This document shows, in pieces, positions 7,812 to 15,971 of a stretch of 50,566 nt of DNA. The position numbers were made by a program, and so were the translations under genes. The DNA lies in contig JAOZOW010000013.1 of the NCBI GenBank assembly GCA_029933075.1, positions 1 to 50,566 on the forward strand. Reading direction: 5' to 3'. The notes under the pieces were generated by a model. It searched no databases, was not told the origin of the DNA, and worked only from the letters and a program-made list of their open reading frames with translations. Each line of letters starts with the position of its first letter. The first letter of the stretch is position 1. The stretch is from Deltaproteobacteria bacterium. GTDB taxonomy: Bacteria; Desulfobacterota; DSM-4660; Desulfatiglandales; Desulfatiglandaceae.

Positions 7812-8727
7812 CCTGATCACTCCGCTTAAGGCCGACAGAACTATTGACGGACGGGGCCTTAGCCGGATCATAGAGCGAATTATGCCCCACGCACGGGCCA
7901 TCTTCCTGTGCAGCCCGGTGGCGGGGGAAGGGAAAAACCTAAATCCGGCTCAACGCCTGGACCTCCTCAGAAAAACACTGGTAGTCGCCAGAAACCGACT
8001 CCCCCTCCTGGTATGGGTCACCCAGGCGACAAAAGATAAGACACTTGAAACACTCGAAACACTTAAACGGGGGCTCGACAAATGGGGCCAGGATTCGGAG
8101 GTACATTGGGTCGATGCGCCCCTCTATTACCACAGTAACCGTGGCCTCCCTCCATATTATGCTGATCTCTGCCAATCCACCCCCCAGTCTTTCATTCTTT
8201 ACAATGACCCCCTGATTGTAAAACATCTCCGGAAACCTCTGAAAAGAGCCAATATCCGCACGGCAATCCTGAAGGAGCTGAGCCTGCTACCTTGCATACA
8301 GGGTTTGATATTCTTAGGATCGATGGGCAGGGTCTACAACTATCAGAGGGCTTGCCGCAGACGGGCGGGCTTCAGAATCTATGACGGCGATGAAACACAT
8401 TTCCTTGAGCATCCCAGCACCAGTGGAGTTGTGTCGATGGGCTCCAATCTTGCCCCTGATATATGGGAAAAGGTCACCCGGTTCTCAATCGAGGTGGGGC
8501 GAGACCAAGAGTACTATCCTGACCAGCTCCAGCAGATCTGGGAGGCTGGAGAGTATCTCCGCACCCTTAGAGAGTTCTACCGGCCCTCGCCACCCGCAAT
8601 CATCAAAGGCCTACTCTCAGACATGGGCATAATAGAGTCAGCCACCTGTCTGAGTGGAGAATCTGTTGATGAAAAAACCATTGGGCGGATGAGGGAATTG
8701 ATGGAGCGGTACAGCGATCGCCTCTAA
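7774..8727 (+). CDS. DapA/NAL-superfamily protein lacking the Schiff-base lysine
   Basis: A 317-residue (beta/alpha)8-barrel protein of the dihydrodipicolinate synthase/N-acetylneuraminate lyase superfamily. It has the opening GLIVDLITPL, the LYNDP tyrosine segment, and SGVVSMGSNLAP near the end of the barrel, all matching DapA. Where DapA has the catalytic lysine (VKEATGD in the other copy at 9931) this protein reads IFLGSMG, placing Phe180/Leu181 there, and the GTTGE loop is replaced by SPVAGEG. It should therefore not form the usual imine. The ATG at 7774 overlaps kdsD by 38 bases and has a GAGAGG site in front; the open frame extends upstream to 7696 but only inside kdsD. Function unknown; possibly a binding or regulatory relative. 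Confidence 0.85.
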   Translation: MATTIPPRGLIVDLITPLKADRTIDGRGLSRIIERIMPHARAIFLCSPVAGEGKNLNPAQRLDLLRKTLVVARNRLPLLVWVTQATKDKTLETLETLKRGLDKWGQDSEVHWVDAPLYYHSNRGLPPYYADLCQSTPQSFILYNDPLIVKHLRKPLKRANIRTAILKELSLLPCIQGLIFLGSMGRVYNYQRACRRRAGFRIYDGDETHFLEHPSTSGVVSMGSNLAPDIWEKVTRFSIEVGRDQEYYPDQLQQIWEAGEYLRTLREFYRPSPPAIIKGLLSDMGIIESATCLSGESVDEKTIGRMRELMERYSDRL

Positions 8728-8743
8728 AATGGATACTGGCAGG

Positions 8744-9532
8744 TCACCGCTGGGCTGGTATCCGAGAATTGTAGTTCTTTCTTTTCCGGGTATCCATCCG
8801 ATCCTGGTAAAGTACGTCTAAGGTCTCAATGGATACCCTGTCGCCGATAATAGCCTCGAGTTTGATGGTCGTGCGCGGGAGGGACCGCAGGTCCAGTCGA
8901 ACACCCGTGAGGGTCTTGAGGTAATTGGCGGGCATGGCAAAACTTACGTTCTGACCCAGATCGAGAAAAGCTGTTGCTACGCCGATGACCTTACCCTCCG
9001 GGTTCATCATCGGGCCGCCGCTGCTTCCGGGAAGAATAGGGGCAGTACTCTGGATGAGAGTTATCCCTTCTGCCTTGAGGACATCCCTTACGGTGCCCAA
9101 TGAAACGCTGTCCTTCAGCACCGCCGGATTGCCCATAATAATGATTTCATCTCCGATCCGTATGGCATCCGAATCCCCCAGAATCAACGGGATGGTCTTT
9201 CTGAGAGAGGTCCTGACCACCACCAGATCCAACAGAGGGTCGTCCCTGGTGATTTCAAGTACCCTTCCCTGCCTGCCATCAGATGTCCTGACTCGCGCCT
9301 CAACGCTGCCCGCAAGTACGTGATGATTCGTAACCACGCTCCCCTCGGTGTCCACAAAGAACCCGCTGCCCTTTGACAGGGGTTTGCCGTCTTCGTCCAA
9401 CGCGGTAATTGAAACCACGGATGAGGCATACCTGCTGGCTATCAGGGAGACGCTCCTCTTTCCGAGAACCGTAGCGCTCAAAGCCAATAGGATAACGGAA
9501 AGGAGGATCTGCACTGTCAGGGCCTTTTTCAC
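8744..9532 (-). CDS. Trypsin-like serine protease, DegP/HtrA-type without PDZ
   Basis: A 262-residue S1C-type protease. An N-terminal hydrophobic segment (about 5-24) should send it to the periplasm as an anchor or signal. The catalytic triad is intact: His71 in TNHHV, Asp102 in LLDLVVV, and Ser171 in PGSSGGP. HtrA proteins usually carry one or two PDZ domains after the protease; here only about 50 basic residues follow, so substrate selection must differ. ATG at 9530-9532 follows an AGGAG site. It converges on the DapA-like gene (16-base gap) and diverges from the lysine-riboswitch leader of dapA. Confidence 0.88.
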   Translation of the reverse strand: MKKALTVQILLSVILLALSATVLGKRSVSLIASRYASSVVSITALDEDGKPLSKGSGFFVDTEGSVVTNHHVLAGSVEARVRTSDGRQGRVLEITRDDPLLDLVVVRTSLRKTIPLILGDSDAIRIGDEIIIMGNPAVLKDSVSLGTVRDVLKAEGITLIQSTAPILPGSSGGPMMNPEGKVIGVATAFLDLGQNVSFAMPANYLKTLTGVRLDLRSLPRTTIKLEAIIGDRVSIETLDVLYQDRMDTRKRKNYNSRIPAQR

Positions 9533-9643
9533 ATGTAAGCTCCTCTTGCAACAATGTTGGAAGGAGAATTAACCCCATTTCAATGAAAAAGCAAAGGAAT
9601 TCATCTGCAGAAATAGAAGAGGATTCAAAAAGGACCTTTTTTC

Positions 9644-9672
9644 TTGACACCTGGGGTAACATCTCTTAGGGT
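9644..9672 (+). promoter_or_regulatory. Sigma-70-type promoter of the lysine riboswitch leader
   Basis: TTGACA (9644-9649), a 17-base spacer and TAGGGT (9667-9672). The predicted transcript start, about 7 bases further on, lies right at the 5' end of the riboswitch (9682), which supports the call. Confidence 0.75.
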
Positions 9673-9681
9673 GATAAAAAG

Positions 9682-9859
9682 CCAGAGTTGAGGCGCGGTG
9701 CTCATCAGTAGCTGCGAGGCAGGGAGCAGGCCCGCAAAAGACCTCGCGGTAAAAGGGTGTACCGCCGAAGTCCGCTTCTTTACCTGCATATGGAGGCGGG
9801 CTGGGCCTGTGGAGAAAATCCACAGGACTGTCACGGTTGCTCCGTGGAGCGCTCTCTGG
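9682..9859 (+). promoter_or_regulatory. Lysine riboswitch (L box)
   Basis: The RNA carries the L-box core: GAGGCGCGG near the 5' end, AGTAGCTGCGAGG, the GTAAAAGGGTGTACCGCCGAAG block (9751-9772 region), GGGCTGGG, the ACTGTCAC junction element and GGAGCGCTCTC. The outer stem pairs CCAGAG (9682-9687) with CTCTGG (9854-9859). It lies 72 bases before dapA, the first committed step of lysine and diaminopimelate synthesis, which is a usual target of this riboswitch. The following intrinsic terminator gives the off switch. Confidence 0.93.
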
Positions 9860-9867
9860 GCAGGCTG

Positions 9868-9897
9868 GCAGTTGGAGCGTGCTCCAGCTGCTTTTTT
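9868..9897 (+). terminator. Riboswitch-controlled intrinsic terminator before dapA
   Basis: An 11-bp stem with one G-U pair (9868-9878 with 9881-9891) ending in six T residues (9892-9897). It sits 9 bases after the riboswitch P1 stem and 33 bases before dapA, the standard place for the expression platform. Lysine binding should favour this hairpin and stop transcription. Confidence 0.88.
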
Positions 9898-9930
9898 GTT
9901 TGAGGGAAACATTAAACAAGGAGGCTTAAG

Positions 9931-10965
9931 ATGTTCAGCGGATGCTATACCGCACTTATCACCCCCTTCAAGGGCCAAGACATAGACCTTGAAGGCCTGG
10001 AAAAACTGGTGGAATTTCAGATCGCCAATGGAATAAACGGGATACTTGCCGTAGGGACCACCGGGGAGAGCCCCACGCTTACCTGGGAAGAACACAACAA
10101 AGTGATAGAAGTGGTTGCGGAGAAGTGCAAGGGTAGATGCCAATCCATCGCAGGCACCGGGAGCAACAATACCCGTGAGACCCTGGAAGGGACGGAACAT
10201 GCCATGGAGGCGGGCGCGGATGCCGTACTGCTCGTGGACCCATATTACAACGGCCCCAGCTCGCTGGAAATCCGACGGGAATATGTGGCCCCAGTGGCCC
10301 AAAGATTCCCCCAAATCCAGGTAATCCCCTATGTGATCCCGGGCCGTACGGGCGCCCAGCTCCTGCCCGAAGACCTGGCGATACTGCACCGGCAGTACAG
10401 CAATGTCTGTGCGGTCAAGGAGGCCACAGGCGACCTGGAGAACATGAAACGAACCAGGCAATGCTGCGGGGGGGATTTCATTATCCTCTCAGGTGATGAC
10501 GACAAGACTTTTACCATGATGACCGATCCTGACATCGGAGCAAGCGGCGTGATCTCGGTGGCGTCCAACGTTGCTCCCGGAGCCGTTCGGGAAATGGTGG
10601 CATTACTGAAAGAGGGCAAAAGATCTGAGGGGGAAAGGTTGATGAATGCATTAAAGCCTCTGTTCGGCATTGTCACGGTTAAGACAGAGGAAGAAACACC
10701 GTATGGCACGGTGACCTGCCGCGCGAGAAATCCACTTGCCACAAAGACGCTGATGGCCATTATGGGTATGCCCGCCGGCCCCTGTCGGCCCCCGCTCGGA
10801 CGGATGACACGGAAAGGCCTTGAGGTGGTGTTGGAAGCCGGGAGAAATGTGTGGAAAAATAATCCTGAGATCCTTGGACCGGTGGCTGAATTCTTCGATG
10901 TGGATATCGAGGCCAGGCTCTACGACGAGTCGCTCCTCAAGGATCTGATCTATGATCAATATTGA
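9931..10965 (+). CDS. dapA: 4-Hydroxy-tetrahydrodipicolinate synthase
   Basis: Condenses pyruvate with aspartate semialdehyde in the diaminopimelate/lysine pathway. The active site is complete: GTTGES loop, DPYYNGPS tyrosine, PYVIPGRTG tyrosine and arginine, and the Schiff-base lysine in VKEATGD (about residue 162). At 344 residues it is about 50 longer than the usual 290-300; the extra residues form a C-terminal tail after LATKTLMAIMGMPAG that runs to LKDLIYDQY and has no motif I recognise. ATG at 9931 follows AGGAGG by 7 bases. Expression should be repressed by lysine through the leader. No other lysine genes follow. Confidence 0.93.
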   Translation: MFSGCYTALITPFKGQDIDLEGLEKLVEFQIANGINGILAVGTTGESPTLTWEEHNKVIEVVAEKCKGRCQSIAGTGSNNTRETLEGTEHAMEAGADAVLLVDPYYNGPSSLEIRREYVAPVAQRFPQIQVIPYVIPGRTGAQLLPEDLAILHRQYSNVCAVKEATGDLENMKRTRQCCGGDFIILSGDDDKTFTMMTDPDIGASGVISVASNVAPGAVREMVALLKEGKRSEGERLMNALKPLFGIVTVKTEEETPYGTVTCRARNPLATKTLMAIMGMPAGPCRPPLGRMTRKGLEVVLEAGRNVWKNNPEILGPVAEFFDVDIEARLYDESLLKDLIYDQY

Positions 10966-11200
10966 GGGCTTCGTAAGAAATCAGTCTGCGGCGGCGCATT
11001 TTATCTCCAGTCTATCCGAGGTATTATCGCCAAACATTCCTATCCAAAACCGGTTTTTGGCCTGGCTCAAGGAAACGCGGGCCTTCTTCTCAGCGGCATT
11101 GTGAGGGAAAGGATAACGATATAGAGCAAAGGGGAGGACAACAACATATCGAGATTCCCATAGCCCGGCCTAAGGAGGCAAACTGACATCCTCGCTCATT

Positions 11201-12199
11201 CTATTTCGAGCTGTTCTTGAGAAACCGCTCCACCTTTGCCTTGGCCCTTAGTCCCTCCACATATTTGTTGACCTCCTTCTGAACATGCTGCTGTTTCAGG
11301 TACTGCTCCAGCTTCTGCCGGACTTCCTTAAAAGCGATCTTTGATTCCGGCCTTTTGTCTATGACCTTTATGAGGTGATAACCGAACTTGGTTTCTACGA
11401 TGCCGCTCACTTTTCCCGGGGAGAGAGCAAAAGCCACATCTTCGAACGGCTTTACCATTTGTCCCCTCCTGAAATACCCCAAATCACCGCCCCTTTCCTT
11501 ACTGGGGCCCTCGGAGTAAGTCTTTGCAAGAGTGGAGAAATCCTCTCCCTTCTCCAGTCTCGCCTTTATTGCTTCAAGTCTTTTCCGGGCCTCTTTTTTC
11601 TTAGCTTCATCAGCCCCCGGGGGCACCTTGATCAGCAGATGTCTAGCCCTTACCTGCTCCGGGCTCTTGAAAAGCTCGGGGTGGCGATCGTAAAAGGCCT
11701 TAGCTTCCTTTTCATCGACCTCTATTTTCTGGGCAAATTGTTTATCGATGAATTTCTGTATGGCCAACTGCTTCCGCAGCTGGGATTTCAGTCGTTTTTC
11801 AGAGATTTTCATCTTCAGCAACGTGGTCTTGAATTCTTCCTCACTGGGAAATCTCTCTTTGAGCATCTTATACTGTTCATTGAGTCCCTTGTCGTCAATA
11901 ATGAATCCCATCCTCTGGCTCTCCTGGTAAAGGAGTTCCCTGTTGATAAGTATTTCGAGGACCCTCTTTTTTACCTCTTGGAATTCATCCTCGCTGATGC
12001 CCTTGCCTCTCCGGGCGAGTTGCCGCTGGTAGTTGATCATCTCCCTGTCGAAGTCTCCCTGTGTAATCACTACTCCGTTTACGGTTGCAACACTACCCCG
12101 GGGCGCCTGTTTTCCCCATGAGGATCCTCCGGTGAGGGCAATTACCAAACCCACGGTAGTGACCCACATATACAACCAACTCATATTCCTTATTCTCAT
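11201..12199 (-). CDS. Periplasmic parvulin-type peptidyl-prolyl isomerase (SurA/PpiC-like)
   Basis: A 332-residue foldase/chaperone. It has a signal peptide (about 1-29), a SurA-N-like helical region with VNGVVITQGDFDREM (about 38-53), a Lys/Glu-rich helical arm, and one parvulin domain (about 180-285) with RARHLLIKV, GGDLGYFRRGQMV, FEDVAFAL and KFGYHLIKV. One parvulin domain, rather than the two of Escherichia coli SurA, is common in this group. ATG at 12199 follows AAGGAG. It is the last gene of a minus-strand operon, 40 bases after the membrane protein gene. It probably helps outer-membrane or secreted proteins fold. Confidence 0.9.
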   Translation of the reverse strand: MRIRNMSWLYMWVTTVGLVIALTGGSSWGKQAPRGSVATVNGVVITQGDFDREMINYQRQLARRGKGISEDEFQEVKKRVLEILINRELLYQESQRMGFIIDDKGLNEQYKMLKERFPSEEEFKTTLLKMKISEKRLKSQLRKQLAIQKFIDKQFAQKIEVDEKEAKAFYDRHPELFKSPEQVRARHLLIKVPPGADEAKKKEARKRLEAIKARLEKGEDFSTLAKTYSEGPSKERGGDLGYFRRGQMVKPFEDVAFALSPGKVSGIVETKFGYHLIKVIDKRPESKIAFKEVRQKLEQYLKQQHVQKEVNKYVEGLRAKAKVERFLKNSSK

Positions 12200-12239
12200 G
12201 CCGAATGCTCCTTTCCAAAGCTACAAGGTTTGTCGCTGT

Positions 12240-13346
12240 TTATGTCCCATACTTCCTGTCACCATTAATTCCCAAGGCCGTCTCCAGCACATCTCCTATC
12301 ACAGCGCACTCTAAACCAAAGGGCAGGTAACCCGCATACCCCAAAAGAGGCATCTCAAATATCTTGAAGCGATCTACGAAGGGAATGGCATATTCCCATT
12401 TGGCTAAACTGAAGTAGTTCCACATCTCCCAGAACCATCCACAGAAAAGTGCTGCAACAGCACATGATATCACTGCTCGCCAGTCGCCTTTGGCAACATC
12501 CGAGAGGGCATGACGCTCACCTGCTATAGTCTGAACAGACACTATAATCAGAAGGGGCGATACCCAAAGCAATGGAAACAGGTAATCGGGCCATACCCCT
12601 ATCCCTATGAGTCCCGCACCCGCTGCAATTAGGGTGCCCTCTGCCACCCTCCTGGGATTTTTGATCCTCAGGGGCACAAAGTGCTCGAAAGTCGCATCAA
12701 CCCAGGTCCACCGACTGATCCATTGTCTGGCTCCCAGCACAGCGGGAAGCACCGTTGAGAAGGGAAGCGTGGCATACCAGAAATATTCCCAGGCAGTGAA
12801 CCGCGCTCCCACATAATACCAGTTCTGGACAAAGCGGTTCAGGTATTCGAAGAACCACCAGAAAAGAGCGCTTGTGGGAAACAGGAGAAAAAAGAACAGA
12901 GGGCGATCAAGCATCATGCAGTGCCCTGTCCGCCGGTACGTCAATCCGTTCATGACCAGGATAAATGATATCCACAGGGGTGTAAAGGTGTGGGTTTGAA
13001 ATCCTGAAAACCACGGGTATCGGGTCCATGCCAGATACCAGGACACCAGCCCAGTCACAACTCCCACCCATCCCCACCAGGGAAAAGGGCACACCGCGGG
13101 ACCCGCGGCCGAACTCCTCTTTCGAAAGCGCCATCCCGCTATCCAAAAAGGGGTCACCACGGCCAGCAAAAATACGCCATAACACGCGAAGACCACCCAC
13201 GAGAAGGGGGCATGGCTCACGTATCTCGTCTCGGGAGGAAATTCCAGATACTGCGCCACCGGGAGGCCCGCAAGGGCAACGCCCAGAATGGGGAGCCCCG
13301 TCAGCACGACGGCCAGAAAAAACAGTTTAGGCAAAAGGCTCAACAC
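12240..13346 (-). CDS. Tryptophan-rich polytopic membrane protein with internal duplication
   Basis: A 368-residue protein with about nine or ten membrane segments and many aromatic residues. I do not recognise the family. The segment WFFEYLNRFVQNWYY near residue 165 reappears as WFWEMWNYFSLAKWEY near 312, both followed by a Pro-containing hydrophobic stretch (LPFSTVLPAVL and then MPLLGYAGYLPFGLE), so the protein seems to consist of two related halves; shared pattern WF-x-E-x2-N-x-F-x4-W-x-Y. It starts 5 bases after an acyl-CoA dehydrogenase stop codon and precedes the foldase gene, so it is transcribed with fatty-acid genes. A channel, transporter or lipid-handling role is possible but unproven. 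Confidence 0.8.
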   Translation of the reverse strand: MLSLLPKLFFLAVVLTGLPILGVALAGLPVAQYLEFPPETRYVSHAPFSWVVFACYGVFLLAVVTPFWIAGWRFRKRSSAAGPAVCPFPWWGWVGVVTGLVSWYLAWTRYPWFSGFQTHTFTPLWISFILVMNGLTYRRTGHCMMLDRPLFFFLLFPTSALFWWFFEYLNRFVQNWYYVGARFTAWEYFWYATLPFSTVLPAVLGARQWISRWTWVDATFEHFVPLRIKNPRRVAEGTLIAAGAGLIGIGVWPDYLFPLLWVSPLLIIVSVQTIAGERHALSDVAKGDWRAVISCAVAALFCGWFWEMWNYFSLAKWEYAIPFVDRFKIFEMPLLGYAGYLPFGLECAVIGDVLETALGINGDRKYGT

Positions 13347-13351
13347 CGGCC

Positions 13352-14500
13352 TTAAAATAACCTCCTGGATATGGTTATCTTTTCCACCTCCTTTGTGCCT
13401 TCGTAAATCTCCAATATTTTGGCATCACGATAGAATCTCTGCACGTCAAAATCATCATAAAGGGCTTCAGGTCCAAATTCGCCATGTATCTTCAGGGCCT
13501 GACCGCACACCCAGACCGCCATCTCCCCGGTAAAATATTTCGCCATGGCATTGAGCACAGGGTCCGTATCCCCTCGGTCCACCTTCCAGGCGGCCTTATA
13601 TGTTATGTTGCGGCCCAGCTCGATCTTTGTAGCCATTTCCGCCAGAAGAAACTGGACATCTTGATGCAATCCCAAGGGCCTGCCAAACATCCGTCTTTTC
13701 TGAACATAGTCCAAGGTCTTATCCAGAGCGCCCTGAGCCAGGCCTATGCCCTGGGCCGCCACCATCGTCCTCGTGCAATCAAAAAAATGCATGAGCTGAT
13801 GGAATCCCTTACCCTCCTCCCCGATCAGGTTTTCGCAAGGAACCCGCACATCGCTAAAGGAGACCTCGGTGGTTTCACTGGACCTGATCCCCATCTTGCC
13901 GGTCAGCTTGTTGACCTCAACGCCTTTCCTGTCCGACTCCACCAGGATCATGCTGTGTCTTTTGTGCCTTTCCTTTCGTTCAGGTGCTGTTAAACAAAGA
14001 GCCACCATCCAGTCACAGGCCATACCATGGGTGATGAACATCTTGTTGCCATTTATGATGTACTTATTCCCCTTCCTGATTGCCGTAGTCTTAATGCTTG
14101 CCACATCGGAGCCTGCGTCCGGTTCTGTGTATGCACCGGCGGATATGGCCTTGCCTTTTGCAAGGAGGGGCAAAAATCTGTTTTTCTGCTCTTCTGTTCC
14201 GAAGAAAAGGATATTTTCAGAGCCGAAAGTAGCTGCTGCAATGGCCAATCCCGATCCCAGATCGACCCTGCTGACCTGTTCCATAATCAGAACCACCTCT
14301 AAAAACCCCAGGCCAGCGCCTCCATATTCCCTGGGAATAATCACACCCACCAGACCCTCTTGGCAGGCCTTCTCCCAGATCTCCTTAGAATACTTCTCCT
14401 CCCTGTCATACTCCTTTGCCATGGGCTCAATCACCTCCATGGCAAACCGGTATGCCCTCTCCTGGATATGCCTTTGCTCCTGTGTCAATTCGAAATCCAT
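13352..14500 (-). CDS. Acyl-CoA dehydrogenase
   Basis: A 382-residue flavoenzyme that oxidises an acyl-CoA to the 2-enoyl-CoA. The three-domain fold shows as an N-terminal helical part, AYTEPDAGSDVASIKTTA (flavin contact, about 133-150), and a C-terminal helical part ending with IYEGTKEV, where Glu367 is the catalytic base. In place of the common HGGYG near the end it has HGEFGPEALYDDF, which hints at a special substrate. Substrate cannot be read from sequence; short-chain, glutaryl- or cyclic acyl-CoAs are all possible. It follows a second dehydrogenase by 44 bases on the same strand. Confidence 0.93.
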   Translation of the reverse strand: MDFELTQEQRHIQERAYRFAMEVIEPMAKEYDREEKYSKEIWEKACQEGLVGVIIPREYGGAGLGFLEVVLIMEQVSRVDLGSGLAIAAATFGSENILFFGTEEQKNRFLPLLAKGKAISAGAYTEPDAGSDVASIKTTAIRKGNKYIINGNKMFITHGMACDWMVALCLTAPERKERHKRHSMILVESDRKGVEVNKLTGKMGIRSSETTEVSFSDVRVPCENLIGEEGKGFHQLMHFFDCTRTMVAAQGIGLAQGALDKTLDYVQKRRMFGRPLGLHQDVQFLLAEMATKIELGRNITYKAAWKVDRGDTDPVLNAMAKYFTGEMAVWVCGQALKIHGEFGPEALYDDFDVQRFYRDAKILEIYEGTKEVEKITISRRLF

Positions 14501-14544
14501 GTGTCCCTTCCCCTCTAATGATCCTAAAAATCACGCGCTTAAGC

Positions 14545-15705
14545 TTAGCTCTTTCGCTCCTCTTTCCAGCCTACGGCCCGACCTATCATATGACGCTCCA
14601 TCTCTCTCACACCTTCCCAGATCTCAAGGACCTTTGCATCCCTGTAGATTCTCTGGACTTTGTATTCGTCAATATAACCGTACCCGCCATGCATCTGAAG
14701 CGCCTCGTCAGCGCACCGGACCCCCACCTCTCCGGCATAGCGCCTGGCCATGGCAGATAAGGCGCTGTCTTCAATGCCGTTGTCCACGGACCAGGCGGCT
14801 TCATAATACAGGTTTCTGGCAGCTCGAATTTTAGTGGCCATTTCCATCAGCTTGCCCTGGGTCGCCCGAAAAGAAGAAATCGGCACTCCAAAGGCATGCC
14901 GCTTGTTCGTATAGCTCAAAGCCTCCTCCATAGCCGCTCTGGCAGTGCCAACAGCCATTGCAGCAACTGTCGGATAGATCCTGCCAAAAAACCTTGACAC
15001 TGCGTCAAAGCCTTCTCCCGGCTTTCCTATCAGGTTTGAGGCAGGAACCCGTACACTGGAAAAGGAGAGTTCTGCTGCCCCTGCCGCCCGTATGCCAAGT
15101 TTTCCTCGGAGTCGTCTGGTACTCAACCCAGGCGTGTCCGCAGGAACCATCAGAAAGCTCAATCCCCGCTCCGGCAAGGAATCTTCAGGGCCTGTGGATG
15201 TCAGGACGCATATGTAATCGGCAACATCCCCCCCGGTCACGAAGCTTTTCTTCCCGTTGATTTCCCAGTAATCGCCTCTATTTGCCGCAGTGGTTTCAAG
15301 TGAGCCGATATCGACGCCTGATTCGGACTCCATGATGGCCATGGCCAGCCTCACCTGACCACTTACCAGCCCAGGCAAAACCGTGCGTTTTTGATCCTCA
15401 CTCCCAAACAGATCGAGGAGTTCCGCACCAAAGCAAGAAAAGAGTATCGCCATACCAATACCCGGATCAACCGCAAAGAACTCCTCTGCAATAAGGCACT
15501 GCTCCAAATGACCATAACCTATTCCTTCATATTTCTCATCAATAAACACTCCCACAAAACCCAGCTCGCAGGCCTTTTTCCACAGGGTTGAATCAAAGCT
15601 CTCATTGCGGTCAAAGTCCTGTGCCACGTCTGTAAATTCCTTTGCTGCAAACTCCCGGGCCGCTTTGACAATATCCTTCTGCTCTTTATTCAGGGCAAAC
15701 TCCAT
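14545..15705 (-). CDS. Acyl-CoA dehydrogenase
   Basis: A 386-residue second member of the family, first gene of the operon. It has MAIMESESGVDIGSLETTA (flavin-binding segment, about 116-134), FVTGGDVADYICVL, KHAFGVPISSFRATQGKL, HGGYGY and IWEGVREMERH with Glu364 as the likely base. It is only moderately similar to its neighbour (HGGYG and GV against HGEFG and GT), so the pair probably act on different substrates or as partners in one pathway, as often seen in anaerobes degrading fatty or aromatic acids. No electron-transfer flavoprotein genes are present here, so the electron route is not shown. Confidence 0.93.
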   Translation of the reverse strand: MEFALNKEQKDIVKAAREFAAKEFTDVAQDFDRNESFDSTLWKKACELGFVGVFIDEKYEGIGYGHLEQCLIAEEFFAVDPGIGMAILFSCFGAELLDLFGSEDQKRTVLPGLVSGQVRLAMAIMESESGVDIGSLETTAANRGDYWEINGKKSFVTGGDVADYICVLTSTGPEDSLPERGLSFLMVPADTPGLSTRRLRGKLGIRAAGAAELSFSSVRVPASNLIGKPGEGFDAVSRFFGRIYPTVAAMAVGTARAAMEEALSYTNKRHAFGVPISSFRATQGKLMEMATKIRAARNLYYEAAWSVDNGIEDSALSAMARRYAGEVGVRCADEALQMHGGYGYIDEYKVQRIYRDAKVLEIWEGVREMERHMIGRAVGWKEERKS

Positions 15706-15971
15706 TACGCTTCTCCTATGTGATCTTCAACCGAAATAACAGTTCCCCCTTGGGAAAAGGGAACCCCCAAATGTAAAACATATCAAACGTTCTTCTGGCA
15801 AGAGTAAAAATCCCGCCGCAAAATATTCCTCCCCCTCAAAGCAGGAATGAGGCTAATGCTCTTTTAGCCCCAGGAGCGACAGGAAGAGGCGCTGCCTTCA
15901 TATTTTTCTGGCCACTAACTCAAAATTCAAGTAAAAGTCAATGGGGCGAAGGCAAAATACAGGGATCCGAT

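Noticed and set aside
11044-11060. Palindrome CCAAAACCGGTTTTTGG after dapA as a terminator
   Set aside because: The stem is mainly A-T pairs with no T-run outside it, so it is not a credible intrinsic terminator.
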